From Kitasatospora griseola (GTDB lineage: Bacteria; Actinomycetota; Actinomycetes; Streptomycetales; Streptomycetaceae), in NCBI RefSeq assembly GCF_014648555.1, contig NZ_BMRI01000006.1, positions 188,849 to 228,725 on the forward strand: a DNA stretch of 39,877 nucleotides. The letters are read 5' to 3'. Shown piece after piece: positions 1-7,870 of this stretch. A program made the translations under genes and the position numbers. The notes below the pieces were generated by a model. The model had not been told where the DNA came from and did not search any database. It worked only from the letters and a program-made list of their open reading frames with translations. Every line of letters begins with the position of its first letter. Position 1 is the first letter of the stretch.

Positions 1-469
1 AGGCGGCGGACAGGTTCTGGGTGGTGCCGGTCCGGGTGACCACGGTCTCGCCCGCCGGGGTGAACAGCGCGACGGGGGCGGTGGAGCCGTCCGGCACGCC
101 GACCACCTGGTAGGTGTCGGAGGAGAACGCCAGCTGGCGGAAGGCCACCGCGCTGCCGGTGCGCGCGTCCACGAACAGCAGGCCGCCGCCGAACTGGATG
201 CTCCCCCAGAACTCGGCCAGGCTGCCGGAGCCGTTGGTGACGGGGAAGCTCGCCGACAGGCCGCTGGCGGGGTCGTAGCCGGCGGTGGCGGTGGGCAGCG
301 GCACGGCCACGATGCCGGCCTGGGCGGCCTGCTGGAAGAACGCGTTGCTCTCGTGGATCACCGCGTTGCCGGCGGCCGGCGCGGCCGAGGCGCTGGTCGC
401 GGAGGCGGCGGTGACGGCGAGCGCGAGGCCGGCGGCAGCGGCGGCGACACGGGCGAACGTGCGGGACAT
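1..469 (-). CDS. Secreted protein of unknown function, C-terminus cut by window edge
   Basis: Leftward gene starting with ATG at 469 behind AAGGAG about 5 nt upstream. The first 156 residues are visible. Residues 1-30 form a signal peptide (MSRTFARVAAAAAGLALAV, then Ala-rich up to SASAAPAAG). The mature part is rich in Gly, Ser, Thr and Val with short beta-prone segments and no Cys, suggesting a secreted all-beta protein. I do not recognise the family with certainty. It lies downstream of, and in the same direction as, the PstS-like binding protein, but a strong hairpin and tandem repeats separate the two, so it is probably transcribed on its own. The codon use and clean Shine-Dalgarno make the gene itself secure. 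Confidence 0.75.
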   Translation of the reverse strand, partial: MSRTFARVAAAAAGLALAVTAASATSASAAPAAGNAVIHESNAFFQQAAQAGIVAVPLPTATAGYDPASGLSASFPVTNGSGSLAEFWGSIQFGGGLLFVDARTGSAVAFRQLAFSSDTYQVVGVPDGSTAPVALFTPAGETVVTRTGTTQNLSAA

Positions 470-510
470 CGTGGCTCCTTCAAGCTGAGTGCTGAGTGCG
501 GGTTCTCGTT

Positions 511-574
511 GTGCAGGTGTCGCGTGGTGCAGGTGTCGCGTGGTGCAGGTGTCGCGTGGTGCGGGTGTCGCGTG
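511..574. repeat. Four tandem copies of a 16-bp repeat
   Basis: GTGCAGGTGTCGCGTG occurs three times exactly (511-526, 527-542, 543-558). A fourth copy differs by one base (559-574), and a partial fifth copy (GTGCGGG) follows. The array lies between the start of the left-edge gene and the hairpin behind the PstS-like gene. It covers the region where the left-edge gene's promoter would be expected. Confidence 0.9.
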
Positions 575-663
575 GTGCGGGCGGGCAGCTGGTGCGGCGT
601 GCCGGTGGTGCGGGCGCCTCGCGGTGCGAGGTGCGTCGTGCACGGCGGAGGCGCCGCTATGGG

Positions 664-700
664 CCGCCGCCCGTCCCCGGTGCTGCGGGACGGGCGGCGG
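664..700 (-). terminator. Strong GC hairpin after the PstS-like gene
   Basis: A perfect 14-bp stem (664-677 pairing with 687-700) closes a 9-nt loop, about 50 nt past the stop codon of the leftward binding-protein gene. There is no T-run, as is common for Streptomyces terminators. Confidence 0.65.
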
Positions 701-751
701 TGTGGTGCGGAAACGGCGTGTGGTGCGGGGTGGAGCGGTGGTGTCGGGGCG

Positions 752-1774
752 TCAGTGGATGATCGCGCCGCAGCCGGTGCCCGGCAGGTTCAGGAAGCCG
801 TAGCTGGCGATGTCGGCGCGGCCGGTGGTGCCGCAGATCCAGCCGGTGGGGCTGAAGATGGCGCGCAGCGCGGTGCCCTGGGTGGTGTTGGCGGTGTAGT
901 CGCCGTCCCGGACCACGTTGAACAGGACGCGGCCGTAGCTGCCGCCGGCGAACGCCGGGTTCAGGGTCTTGGTCGTGGTCAGCGGCGGGACGTTGTTGAT
1001 GTTGCGCAGGGTCAGGACGCCGGGGGCGTCGTTGCCGCTGGCGTGCCCGTTCAGCTGGCCCACGTAGTGGCCGACGGAGTACGGGAAGACGCTGCCCAGG
1101 TTGGCGAACACCGGGTCGGTGCCCTCGTTCTCCTCGGGGGTGCTGGTGACGCAGGCGCCCGGGGTGATGTTGCCGATCGCCTGGAGGAAGAACGAGCGGG
1201 TGCCGGAACCGGTCTGCGGCAGGTACGGCTTGATGGCGCCGGCGGTGCCGCCGAGCTGCGACCAGTCGGTCTTGACGCAGGTGTAGATGTCCACCAGGTT
1301 CGCGGTGGTCAGGTTGTTCGGCGCGTAGCCGCCGGTCGGGGCGGACCAGGTGACCGCGTCCTTGGCGAAGGCGATGAAGTCGAAGGTCGACGGGTCGGTG
1401 GCCTGGGCGGCGCGGGAGGAGCGGGCGAAGTCCAGGGTGGTGTTGGTGGTGGTGTTCAGCGCGCCGATGCCGGCGCCCGAGCCGTTCGGGCGGGGGATCG
1501 AGGCGCCGCCGGTCTTCGGGGTGATGGTGCTGGGGGTACCGGTGGCGTCCCAGCTGTACAGGCGCGGCGTGGTGGTGTCGGTCGCCGGCAGGGTCGCGTT
1601 GTAGTCGGTGGAGAACTTGCTGAACAGCGCCTGCGTGGTGTCCGAGCCCACGCCCACGATGTCCTTGGCGGCGGGGGTCACGGCGGGGTCCGCCATGGCG
1701 GGAACGGCGGCGACAGTGGTCAGGGCGGCGGTGATCGCAACGGCCGCGAGCGCCTTGGCAGCGGTGTGACGCAT
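752..1774 (-). CDS. Secreted PstS-like substrate-binding protein
   Basis: 340 residues. ATG at 1774 follows GGAGGAAGAGG closely. Residues 1-28 are a signal peptide ending in AVPAMADP. The mature protein opens with DIVGVGSDTTQ, the anion-binding-loop pattern of PstS-like periplasmic binding proteins. It continues with GSGAGI, a DFARSSR segment and QTGSGTRSFF, which also match that fold. No lipobox Cys is visible, so it is probably released or held non-covalently. The Cys residues in the C-terminal half may form disulfides. No pst permease genes adjoin it, so the ligand (phosphate or another anion) is inferred only from the fold. Actinobacteria commonly carry such stand-alone secreted PstS paralogues. 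Confidence 0.85.
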   Translation of the reverse strand: MRHTAAKALAAVAITAALTTVAAVPAMADPAVTPAAKDIVGVGSDTTQALFSKFSTDYNATLPATDTTTPRLYSWDATGTPSTITPKTGGASIPRPNGSGAGIGALNTTTNTTLDFARSSRAAQATDPSTFDFIAFAKDAVTWSAPTGGYAPNNLTTANLVDIYTCVKTDWSQLGGTAGAIKPYLPQTGSGTRSFFLQAIGNITPGACVTSTPEENEGTDPVFANLGSVFPYSVGHYVGQLNGHASGNDAPGVLTLRNINNVPPLTTTKTLNPAFAGGSYGRVLFNVVRDGDYTANTTQGTALRAIFSPTGWICGTTGRADIASYGFLNLPGTGCGAIIH

Positions 1775-2112
1775 GGTCCTCTTCCTCCGAGGGGGATCGT
1801 GCCTCGCTTGACCGGTCCTGGCGGGGTCCGGTACCGGGCAGCTCCGCGGCTTCCCGGCGGAGCGATCCTCGCCGCCGCCGACCGCCGTCCGGAAGCCTCT
1901 CCCGGCTCCCCCGCACCGCCGTCCGGTGGCGTCACCGCGTCCGAACTCCGCTGGTCAGACGGTTGGTTGACGGTCCTTCACGCCTCCTCCCCGACCTGGA
2001 CGCGTTCTTCTCCAGGTGTGCTCACGGGGGCACCTCGGCCATCTCCGCTTCACCCCCGCACCACCGACACCTCCGCTTCGCCGGCGCCGACCGGACGGGC
2101 ACGAGCACCGGG
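1775..2112. other. Intergenic region without a convincing gene
   Basis: About 340 nt between the PstS-like gene and the terminator of the DUF1508 pair. Open frames on both strands here lack the start context and composition of real proteins. It should hold the promoter of the PstS-like gene. A weak pair of 11-nt direct repeats near 1951-1973 is too degenerate to call a PHO box. Confidence 0.5.
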
Positions 2113-2141
2113 GGCGGCGCGGGAAGGGCTCCCGCGCCGCC
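2113..2141 (-). terminator. Hairpin terminator of the DUF1508 pair
   Basis: A perfect 12-bp stem (2113-2124 with 2130-2141) closes a 5-nt loop, AGGGC. It sits 3 nt beyond the stop codon of the leftward gene ending at 2145. Confidence 0.7.
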
Positions 2142-2144
2142 GAC

Positions 2145-2543
2145 TCACCAGGGGCTTCCGGCCGTTCGCCGCATCCGTCGGACGTGCTCGACGCCCTGCA
2201 GGAAGCCGGTCACGCTCTGCCGGCACTGGTCGCGCCGCAGATAGCCGCGGGCGCTGCGGGCCACCGCCTCGCCGCCGCCCGACCCCGCCCGGGTGCTGCG
2301 GGCCGGCAGGTACGCGGTCCAGGCCCACTGCCGGTCCTCGCGCTGGCTCAGGACGAACCGCAGGGCCGCCCGCTCCGCCAGCAACTCGGCCACGCCCGCC
2401 GCGAGTTCCTGCTCCGAGCGGTAGCCGCGGACGGCGGCGGCCAGCCGCCGTCCGTTCGCGGCCACCAGCGACCACCCGGCCCGCCCGTCCGCGCCGCGCA
2501 CCGGCACCAGTCGCGGGCCGCGGCCCGTCTCGGCCGCGCTCAC
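2145..2543 (-). CDS. DUF1508 (YegP-like) domain protein, downstream half of a coupled pair
   Basis: 132 residues from GTG at 2543, which overlaps the TGA of the upstream gene (GTGA). The N-terminal half holds one DUF1508/YegP-type repeat: a Trp/Phe-x-Leu strand, ANGRRLA, then a YRSEQELAAGV helix. The second half (RQWAWTAYLPARS onward) is Arg-rich and not recognised. YegP proteins usually carry two such repeats in one chain; here the repeats sit on two overlapping genes. The 4-nt overlap implies translational coupling and perhaps a heteromer. Function is unknown. Confidence 0.6.
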   Translation of the reverse strand: MSAAETGRGPRLVPVRGADGRAGWSLVAANGRRLAAAVRGYRSEQELAAGVAELLAERAALRFVLSQREDRQWAWTAYLPARSTRAGSGGGEAVARSARGYLRRDQCRQSVTGFLQGVEHVRRMRRTAGSPW

Positions 2544-2908
2544 CGCCCGGCCCCGGGCGCACCGCCGGGCAGCGGAGCGGCCTCCGCCATCCGGGCCAGC
2601 AGCGCCATGAACCGCCGGAACGCGTTCTGGCAGGTCGCGTAACGCTCGTACGCCCGGCTGGACTTGACCAGCGGATTGCCTCGCGCTCCGGGCACCACCC
2701 AGGTCCAGCCCGGCCCGCCCCGCACATGGGTGATCCGGGCGACCAATGCCGGTCCCAGGGCGACCAGTTCGGCGAACGCCCGCTCCGCGTCCCCGGCGGA
2801 GTCGTAGACGGAGGCGGACACCGCCACCACCCGCCCGTTCATCGCCTTCAGCTGCCACTGGAACCGTCCGTTCGCCGCCCGCTCCGTGAACAGACCCTCC
2901 CCGCGCAC
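2540..2908 (-). CDS. DUF1508 (YegP-like) domain protein, upstream half of a coupled pair
   Basis: 122 residues from GTG at 2908 (a G-rich stretch lies 8-14 nt upstream, so the start is less certain). Residues 14-50 show the DUF1508 pattern GRFQWQLKAMNGRVVA followed by S.SVY and an amphipathic helix. Next comes a basic, Trp-containing segment (GPGWTWVVPGARGNPLV) and a helical C-terminus. It overlaps the next gene by GTGA and ends before the second repeat. The family is small and uncharacterised. Confidence 0.6.
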   Translation of the reverse strand: MRGEGLFTERAANGRFQWQLKAMNGRVVAVSASVYDSAGDAERAFAELVALGPALVARITHVRGGPGWTWVVPGARGNPLVKSSRAYERYATCQNAFRRFMALLARMAEAAPLPGGAPGAGR

Positions 2909-3163
2909 CGCCCGCTACCCCCCGGGTCTCCGCCGGCCCGAGGCCCGTCCTGGGCCGCAGCACCGCATGGCCCGTCCGGCCCGTATCCCTCACGAACCGG
3001 ACGCACATCGTCACGCTGCGAACGCTATGTGTGCACAGATGACCACCGGAAGCGGAATGCCTCCTGAGCTGCCTCTGTTCGCCCCGAAGTTCTCCCTTGT
3101 TAATGCGCTGCCGACGGTCGGTGCGCCCCCGACCCGGCGGCCCGCCGCGCCGGCGGCCGTGAC

Positions 3164-3415
3164 ATGCTCGGGCGCGTGACGGAACTCCCCCACGACGACC
3201 GGTCGTTCACAACCGCGCGCGGGCCCGCGCGGTTCGCCGCGTGCGAGGAGGTCGGCGTCCCCGGCGTGGAGCACGCGGCGGGCGCGCGCGGGACGCTGTG
3301 CGGCATCCCGGACGCACGCATCACCATCTACCGCCGCCTGTTCGTCCCCCGCCGCCTGCCGACCCTGCGCGGCCGACGGTCCTGCGGGCGCTGCCGCGAC
3401 CTCGTCCGCCGCTGA
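3164..3415 (+). CDS. Small hypothetical protein with a C-terminal CxxC
   Basis: Up to 83 residues from ATG 3164; GTG at 3176 is an alternative start and neither has a strong Shine-Dalgarno. The sequence carries Cys near residue 27, LCGIPDARITIYRRLFVP, and ends with CGRCRDLV. The four Cys could bind a metal. Proteins of this style are frequent in Streptomyces genomes but I know no function. No obvious partner; the lipase-like gene begins about 100 nt downstream. Confidence 0.45.
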   Translation: MLGRVTELPHDDRSFTTARGPARFAACEEVGVPGVEHAAGARGTLCGIPDARITIYRRLFVPRRLPTLRGRRSCGRCRDLVRR

Positions 3416-3516
3416 CGGCCGTTCACCCGTCTGCGCCCTCAAGTCCGCGGCGCACCCGGACGATCTCCCTCGGGGGGCGACAATCACGGCCTCCGTCTGT
3501 TCATCGAGGAGAGACC

Positions 3517-4473
3517 GTGCCACGTACCCTGTCCCGCCTGGCCGTTGCCGCCGGCACCGTGGCCCTCGCCGCCGGCCTCGCCGTCCCCTCCACGGCCGAC
3601 GCGGAAGGCCGGTCCGGCACCCTCCGGTGGGTCGCCCTCGGCGACTCGTACACCTCGGGGCTGATCCCGGCGACCGGGGAGGTCTTCGAGAACCCGCCGG
3701 ACGGCTGTGCCCGCACCGTGCAGTCGTACCCGGAGATCGTCCGCCGGGAGCTCCGCACCCTGGTCGCCCTGCACAACGTCAGCTGCGGCTCCGCGACCGT
3801 CGCCAACGTCGCCCGGACGCAGCAGACCCCGCCCGGCCGGCCAGCGCCGCCCGGCAGCGCCGACCCGGACGGCCCGTTCCCGCCCGTCCCGCCGCAGATC
3901 GACGCCGTCGGCCCGAACACCGACCTGCTGACCGTCGGGATCGGCGGCAACACCCTGGGCTTCGCCGAGATCCTCAAGCGGTGCACGGAACTCGGCGACG
4001 GCAGCAACAACACCGGTACGCCCTGCAAGGACGAGTTCGCGGCGAGCCTGCCCGGCCGGTTGGAGAACCTGCGCCGACAGTACGACCAGATGCTCACCGC
4101 ACTGCACTCCAAGGCGCCGCTCGCCAAGGTGATCACCGTCGGATATCCGCACATCGTCCCCGAGAACGCCGGCAGTTGCCGGTTCGGCGACATCCAGCAG
4201 TTCCACACCATCACCACCGGCGACCTCGGCTGGTCCCGCAGCGCCGCCCTGGAACCGCTCAACGCGGTCATCCGGCAGGTGACCGCCGCCCACGGCGACA
4301 CCTTCGTCGACCTGTACGCCGCCAGCGCCGGCCACAGCGTCTGCGACTCCGACCACTGGGTGGACGGCGTGCTCAGCAGCGTCTCGCCGCTGAGGCTCGC
4401 CTTCGTGCACCCCAACGCCAAGGGCCAGGCCAACGCGGCGCGGCTGGTCGAGGACGCCGTCCTCGGCGGCTGA
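3517..4473 (+). CDS. Secreted SGNH/GDSL-family esterase or lipase
   Basis: 318 residues. GTG at 3517 follows GAGGAGAG at a normal distance; longer reading in this frame lacks such a site. Residues 1-30 are a signal peptide. The SGNH blocks are visible: ALGDSYTSG (nucleophile Ser44), a Gly in the middle region, IGGNTLGF (oxyanion Asn), and a C-terminal block with DHWVDG and FVHPNAKGQ carrying the catalytic Asp/His. Six or more Cys in the mature part fit disulfide-stabilised extracellular Streptomyces lipases of this family. It probably hydrolyses acyl esters outside the cell. The substrate cannot be read from sequence. Confidence 0.9.
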   Translation: MPRTLSRLAVAAGTVALAAGLAVPSTADAEGRSGTLRWVALGDSYTSGLIPATGEVFENPPDGCARTVQSYPEIVRRELRTLVALHNVSCGSATVANVARTQQTPPGRPAPPGSADPDGPFPPVPPQIDAVGPNTDLLTVGIGGNTLGFAEILKRCTELGDGSNNTGTPCKDEFAASLPGRLENLRRQYDQMLTALHSKAPLAKVITVGYPHIVPENAGSCRFGDIQQFHTITTGDLGWSRSAALEPLNAVIRQVTAAHGDTFVDLYAASAGHSVCDSDHWVDGVLSSVSPLRLAFVHPNAKGQANAARLVEDAVLGG

Positions 4474-4685
4474 GCGCCGGCCACGGCGGGCGCGGTCGCC
4501 TCCGCCGCCACGAAGCCCAACGCGCAGACGCCGTCGGCCAGTTCGTCCACGGCGGCGCACGCCGTCCGCTCGTCCCCGTACGCGATCCGGGACAGCAGCG
4601 CGGGAATGCCGCTCGCCGGTGCGCCCGTCGCGTCGCGGAGGTCTCCCCAGCGGACCCTCGCGACACCCTTCAACCGCCGCCCCAC
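4474..4685 (-). pseudogene. N-terminal remnant of a HEAT-like protein
   Basis: GTG at 4685 sits behind AGGAG and 2 nt after the stop of the leftward membrane-protein gene. The next 70 residues look like genuine protein: VRWGDLRDATG, GIPALLSRIAYGDE, then a helix with VDELADGVCALGF and EATAPAV. This resembles the first repeat of Streptomyces HEAT-repeat proteins. From about 4474 leftward the frame runs, antisense, into the SGNH hydrolase and loses all protein-like character. I infer a truncated gene whose C-terminal part was lost when the hydrolase was joined here. A short functional protein with a junk tail cannot be excluded. Confidence 0.45.
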
Positions 4686-4687
4686 GC

Positions 4688-5260
4688 TCAGCTCCTGACG
4701 CTCTCTCCGACCGTCTCCATGATGCGACACCGAGCCGTCCGGCGTCCGGCCCGGGCGCGGCGGGCGTGGTCCAGCGTCACCGCCGCCAGCAGCGGGCCCC
4801 AGGCCACCAGCGGCAGGTAGCAGAGCGTCATCACCACGCCCGCGAGGCCGTGCGGCGAGTCCGGGTCGCTCATGTTCCGCTGCCACGGGCCGAGCGCCGC
4901 CGACCAGGTCACCGCCGTCACCGCCAGCGCCCCCAGGCCGGCCGGTACCAGCACCGTCCAGGCGGGGAGCGTCCGTCCGCCGAGCGACGGGACCCAGCGC
5001 GGAACTCGGCGCCCCCACGGCCGGACCAGACCCAGCGTCAGGAACGCCAGCCCTTCCGCCACCGCGCTCAGCACCACCACGTACACCGTGCCCCAGCCGG
5101 GCATCCACCGGCCGAACATCCGCTCCAACTCGCCGTGGAAGCCCACCGGCAGACCGAAGCCCAGGGCCACTCGCCACAGGCCCGACGGCACCACCGACCA
5201 CGCCGCCGCCTGCGCCGCCCGCACGGCCCACCGCGGCGCCGCTTCCATGTTCCCCACCAT
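4688..5260 (-). CDS. Four-helix membrane protein of unknown function
   Basis: 190 residues from ATG 5260, preceded by AGAGGG; ATG at 5248 is an alternative start. About four hydrophobic helices are visible: AAQAAAWSVVPSGLWRVALG, VYVVVLSAVAEGLAFLTLGLV, LPAWTVLVPAGLGALAVTAV, and VVMTLCYLPLVAWGPLLAAV. Short basic loops lie between them and the tail is Arg-rich. The organisation resembles small Streptomyces integral membrane proteins that often adjoin two-component systems. The divergent histidine kinase pair starts about 260 nt away, so it may be a target or partner. That link is inference from position only. Confidence 0.7.
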   Translation of the reverse strand: MVGNMEAAPRWAVRAAQAAAWSVVPSGLWRVALGFGLPVGFHGELERMFGRWMPGWGTVYVVVLSAVAEGLAFLTLGLVRPWGRRVPRWVPSLGGRTLPAWTVLVPAGLGALAVTAVTWSAALGPWQRNMSDPDSPHGLAGVVMTLCYLPLVAWGPLLAAVTLDHARRARAGRRTARCRIMETVGESVRS

Positions 5261-5423
5261 CTCCGGCCCTCTTCTCGACTCCCGCCGGTCCGACCGCCGG
5301 CCACATCGAGGACTCTGCCGCCCGGCCCCGCCCCGTCGGCAGATGTCGAACGGCCACTCGACTGTCGCCCCAATGTGCCGATCGGCACACCCGCCACGCC
5401 CCACCCGCCCCTAGGGTGATCAC

Positions 5424-5525
5424 ATGAACGGGGACACGGGGGTAGCCGCGCGCACGCGGGAGCGCCCCAGCACGAATCCATCCGGTCCGGGTGCTGCGCC
5501 CACGCCTGCCGGGGCCGCCTCATGA
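5424..5525 (+). CDS. Possible 33-residue leader ORF coupled to the histidine kinase
   Basis: ATG at 5424 opens a short frame (MNGDTGVAARTRERPSTNPS then a Gly/Ala/Pro tail). Its TGA overlaps the kinase start as ATGA at 5522-5525. Upstream, CTAGGGTGATC could act as a weak ribosome site or a -10 region for a leaderless message. It is hydrophilic with no recognisable domain. It may serve to couple translation of the kinase rather than make a functional peptide. Confidence 0.35.
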   Translation: MNGDTGVAARTRERPSTNPSGPGAAPTPAGAAS

Positions 5526-6568
5526 GCGGCGAACTGGTCTGGGACGCGGTGGGGTTGATCGTCCCTGCCGCCGTCGCCGGGTGGGCGCTGCACCGGCCCC
5601 GGCAGGCCTGGCCCGCGGCCGGGCTCTCGCTCGCGCTGAGCTGCGCCGCCGGGTGGGCCGGTCCGTACCGGGGCGGGGCGCCCGTGGTGGGGCTGGCCGG
5701 GGTGGTCGAACTCGCCGCGCTGCTGGGCCTGGTGGTGCCGGCGATGCGTCACGGCCGGTACCGGTCGGCGCTCTGGACGGCGCTCGCGGTGCTGGGCTGG
5801 CCGATGCGCTTCGTCGGCTTCGATCCGCTGCTGCCGGTGTTCGGCGCGCTCGCGCTCGCCGCCGCCGGCACGGCCGGCCGGTACCTGCACGCCCTGGACC
5901 GCCAGCGCGAGCGGGCCGTGGCCGGCGCCCGGCACGCCCAGCGGCTCGAACTCGCCCACGACCTGCACGACTTCGTCGCCCACGACGTCAGCGGCATGGT
6001 CGCCCAGGCGCAGGCCGGGGCACTGCTGGTCCAGCAGTCGCCCGAGCGGGCGGCCGCCCTGTTCGCCCGGATCGAGCAGGCCGGGCAGCAGGCCCTCGCC
6101 GCCCTGGACCGCACCGTCGACCTGCTGCGCTCCCCCGACCAGCAGGACGGCGGCGGTCGCGCGGCGCTCGGCGGCCTGGACGAACTCCCGGACCTCGCCG
6201 CCCGGTTCACCGCCACCGGCGGCCCGCGGGTCCAACTCGTGCTCGACCCGGGCCCGGTGGGACGCGAGAGCGCCGCCACCGTGCACCGGATCGCCGTCGA
6301 GGCGCTCACCAACGTCCGCCGGCACGCCCCGACCGCCCGCACCGTCCGGATCGAACTCGCCCGCGCCGCCGACCGGTTGGAGCTGGTCGTGCACAACGAC
6401 GGCCCGGCCGCCGCCCGGCGCGCACGGCCGCGCGGCGGTCACGGCCTGGCCGGCCTGGCCGCCCGGGTCGAGGCCCTCGGCGGCACCTTCCGGGCCGGGC
6501 CCGTCCCGGACGGCTGGCAGCTCACCGCCACCTTCCCCACCCCGACCCCTCTCCCGGAGACCCCGTGA
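5522..6568 (+). CDS. NarL/DesK-type sensor histidine kinase
   Basis: 348 residues. The N-terminal 120 residues contain about four or five hydrophobic helices with little extracellular sequence, so it probably senses membrane or intramembrane cues. The dimerisation block has RLELAHDLHDFVAHDVSGM, with His149 the likely phosphorylated residue (HisKA_3 type). The HATPase domain shows VEALTNVRRHA (N-box, Asn264) and RGGHGLAGL (G-box). The gene ends in GTGA shared with the response regulator, so the pair is translationally coupled. A divergent membrane-protein gene is the nearest candidate target. Confidence 0.92.
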   Translation: MSGELVWDAVGLIVPAAVAGWALHRPRQAWPAAGLSLALSCAAGWAGPYRGGAPVVGLAGVVELAALLGLVVPAMRHGRYRSALWTALAVLGWPMRFVGFDPLLPVFGALALAAAGTAGRYLHALDRQRERAVAGARHAQRLELAHDLHDFVAHDVSGMVAQAQAGALLVQQSPERAAALFARIEQAGQQALAALDRTVDLLRSPDQQDGGGRAALGGLDELPDLAARFTATGGPRVQLVLDPGPVGRESAATVHRIAVEALTNVRRHAPTARTVRIELARAADRLELVVHNDGPAAARRARPRGGHGLAGLAARVEALGGTFRAGPVPDGWQLTATFPTPTPLPETP

Positions 6569-7215
6569 CCACCCGGATCCTGCTCGCCGACGACCACGAG
6601 GACATCCGCACCGCGTACCGGATCATCCTCGACGCCCAGCCGGACATGCAGGTCGTCGCCGACGCCCCCGACGGCCTCACCGCGCTCCGGCTCGCCCGCC
6701 GCATCCGGCCGGACGTCGTCCTCGCGGACATCCGCATGCCGCACCTCGACGGCCTGGACCTCACCCGCCAGCTGGCCGGCCCGGACGTCGCCGACCCGCT
6801 GCGGGTGGTCGTCGTCACCACCTTCGACCTCGACGAGTACGTCCACACGGCGCTCGCCAACGGCGCCGCCGGGTTCCTGCTGAAGCGTTCCAGCCCCGCA
6901 CTGCTCACCGAGGCGATCCGCGCCGCGATGGCCGGCGACACCCTGATCAGCCCGCAGTTGACGCTCCGTCTGCTGCGGCACTACGCCCCGCCGGAGCCGT
7001 CCCAGCAGGCCCCGCGCGAGGCGCTCAGTCCGCGTGAGCGGCAGATCGCCACCCTGGTCGCGGACGGGGCCACCAACGCCGAGATCGCGGCCGAGCTGTT
7101 CCTCTCCCCCGGCACGGTCAAGAACCACCTGGCCCACATCCAGCGCAAGCTGGGCACCCGCAACCGCGTCGGCATCGCCACCTGGTCGCTGACCCACCGT
7201 CAGCGGCTGCCGTAG
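6565..7215 (+). CDS. NarL/LuxR-family response regulator
   Basis: 216 residues from GTG 6565, overlapping the kinase stop by 4 nt. The receiver domain (1-120) has the acidic pair ADDHED, phospho-acceptor Asp55 in VVLADIRMP, Thr in VVTTFD and Lys in FLLKRSSP. The LuxR-type helix-turn-helix lies at about 150-210: LSPRERQIATLVADGATNAEI, then LFLSPGTVKNHLAHIQRKLG. It is expected to bind DNA as a dimer after phosphorylation by the upstream kinase. Its 3' end lies 9 nt from the convergent stop of the next gene. Its regulon is not evident from the sequence. Confidence 0.95.
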   Translation: MTTRILLADDHEDIRTAYRIILDAQPDMQVVADAPDGLTALRLARRIRPDVVLADIRMPHLDGLDLTRQLAGPDVADPLRVVVVTTFDLDEYVHTALANGAAGFLLKRSSPALLTEAIRAAMAGDTLISPQLTLRLLRHYAPPEPSQQAPREALSPRERQIATLVADGATNAEIAAELFLSPGTVKNHLAHIQRKLGTRNRVGIATWSLTHRQRLP

Positions 7216-7224
7216 CCGGCGGCG

Positions 7225-7866
7225 TCAGACGAACAGTTTCTGGCCGGCCGGGGTGAGCGTCCAGTCGCCGAGCAGGCTCTCGCCGATCCGCACCGCGTAC
7301 AGCTCGCCGTGCGCCCCGAGGTGGAACACCGCGATCCGGGCCTCCCGGTCCTCGCCGGTGTAGGCGAGGGTCTTCGGGGCGTCCGGCGCCGGGTCCCCGT
7401 ACACCACCGAGGGCTCGCCGAACTCGGCCAGCACGTCCGCCAGCCGGCGCCGGTCCTCGGACCAGTCCAGCACCCGGTCGAGCAGCTGCCCGAGTTCCTC
7501 CTCGCCCAGTGCGCGGTCCAGCCGGAGCCAGCCCCGCCGGTGGGCGTCCTCGCCGTACTGGGAGGCGACCAGCGCCGCGTCGGCCTCCCCGAAGCTGCCG
7601 CGCAGCAGCGTGCTGACCGTGCGGGAGGCGGTGTCCGGGATCCAGGCGGTGCCGAGCCCGGTGTCCGGGTCGGCGGCGGCCAGGGTGTTCAGCAGCTCGA
7701 CCACGGCCGCGGCGCCGCCGAGGAGTTCGGGGCGCCGGACGGCCGCGTTGAGCGAGTCCAGCAGCTCGGCCCGCCGGGCGTCGGTGAACAGCGGCCGGGC
7801 GCTTCCGCGCGTGGTCGGGGCGGCGGTCGGCCCGTCGGCGTCGGCGGCGTGGGTGAGTGCACTCAT
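7225..7866 (-). CDS. Hypothetical protein, last gene of the GH3/ABC operon
   Basis: 213 residues from ATG 7866, 4 nt after the GH3 stop, without its own Shine-Dalgarno, so probably coupled to GH3 translation. There is no signal peptide or membrane helix. It is acidic and helical in the middle (DAALVASQYGEDAHRRGWLRL), with a beta-rich C-terminus (EARIAVFHLGAHGELYAVRIGE). It gives no family I recognise. The position suggests a role in the sugar operon, but it could be a passenger. Confidence 0.7.
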   Translation of the reverse strand: MSALTHAADADGPTAAPTTRGSARPLFTDARRAELLDSLNAAVRRPELLGGAAAVVELLNTLAAADPDTGLGTAWIPDTASRTVSTLLRGSFGEADAALVASQYGEDAHRRGWLRLDRALGEEELGQLLDRVLDWSEDRRRLADVLAEFGEPSVVYGDPAPDAPKTLAYTGEDREARIAVFHLGAHGELYAVRIGESLLGDWTLTPAGQKLFV

Positions 7867-7870
7867 GGGG

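Noticed and set aside
1951..1973. Possible PHO box upstream of the PstS-like gene
   Set aside because: The two 11-nt units match the GTTCACC-type consensus poorly (about 5 of 7 in one, fewer in the other).
353..3067. Very long plus-strand open frame of about 900 codons
   Set aside because: It is antisense to the PstS-like and DUF1508 genes, with Gly/Ala/Arg/Val-rich low-complexity sequence; a shadow of high GC.
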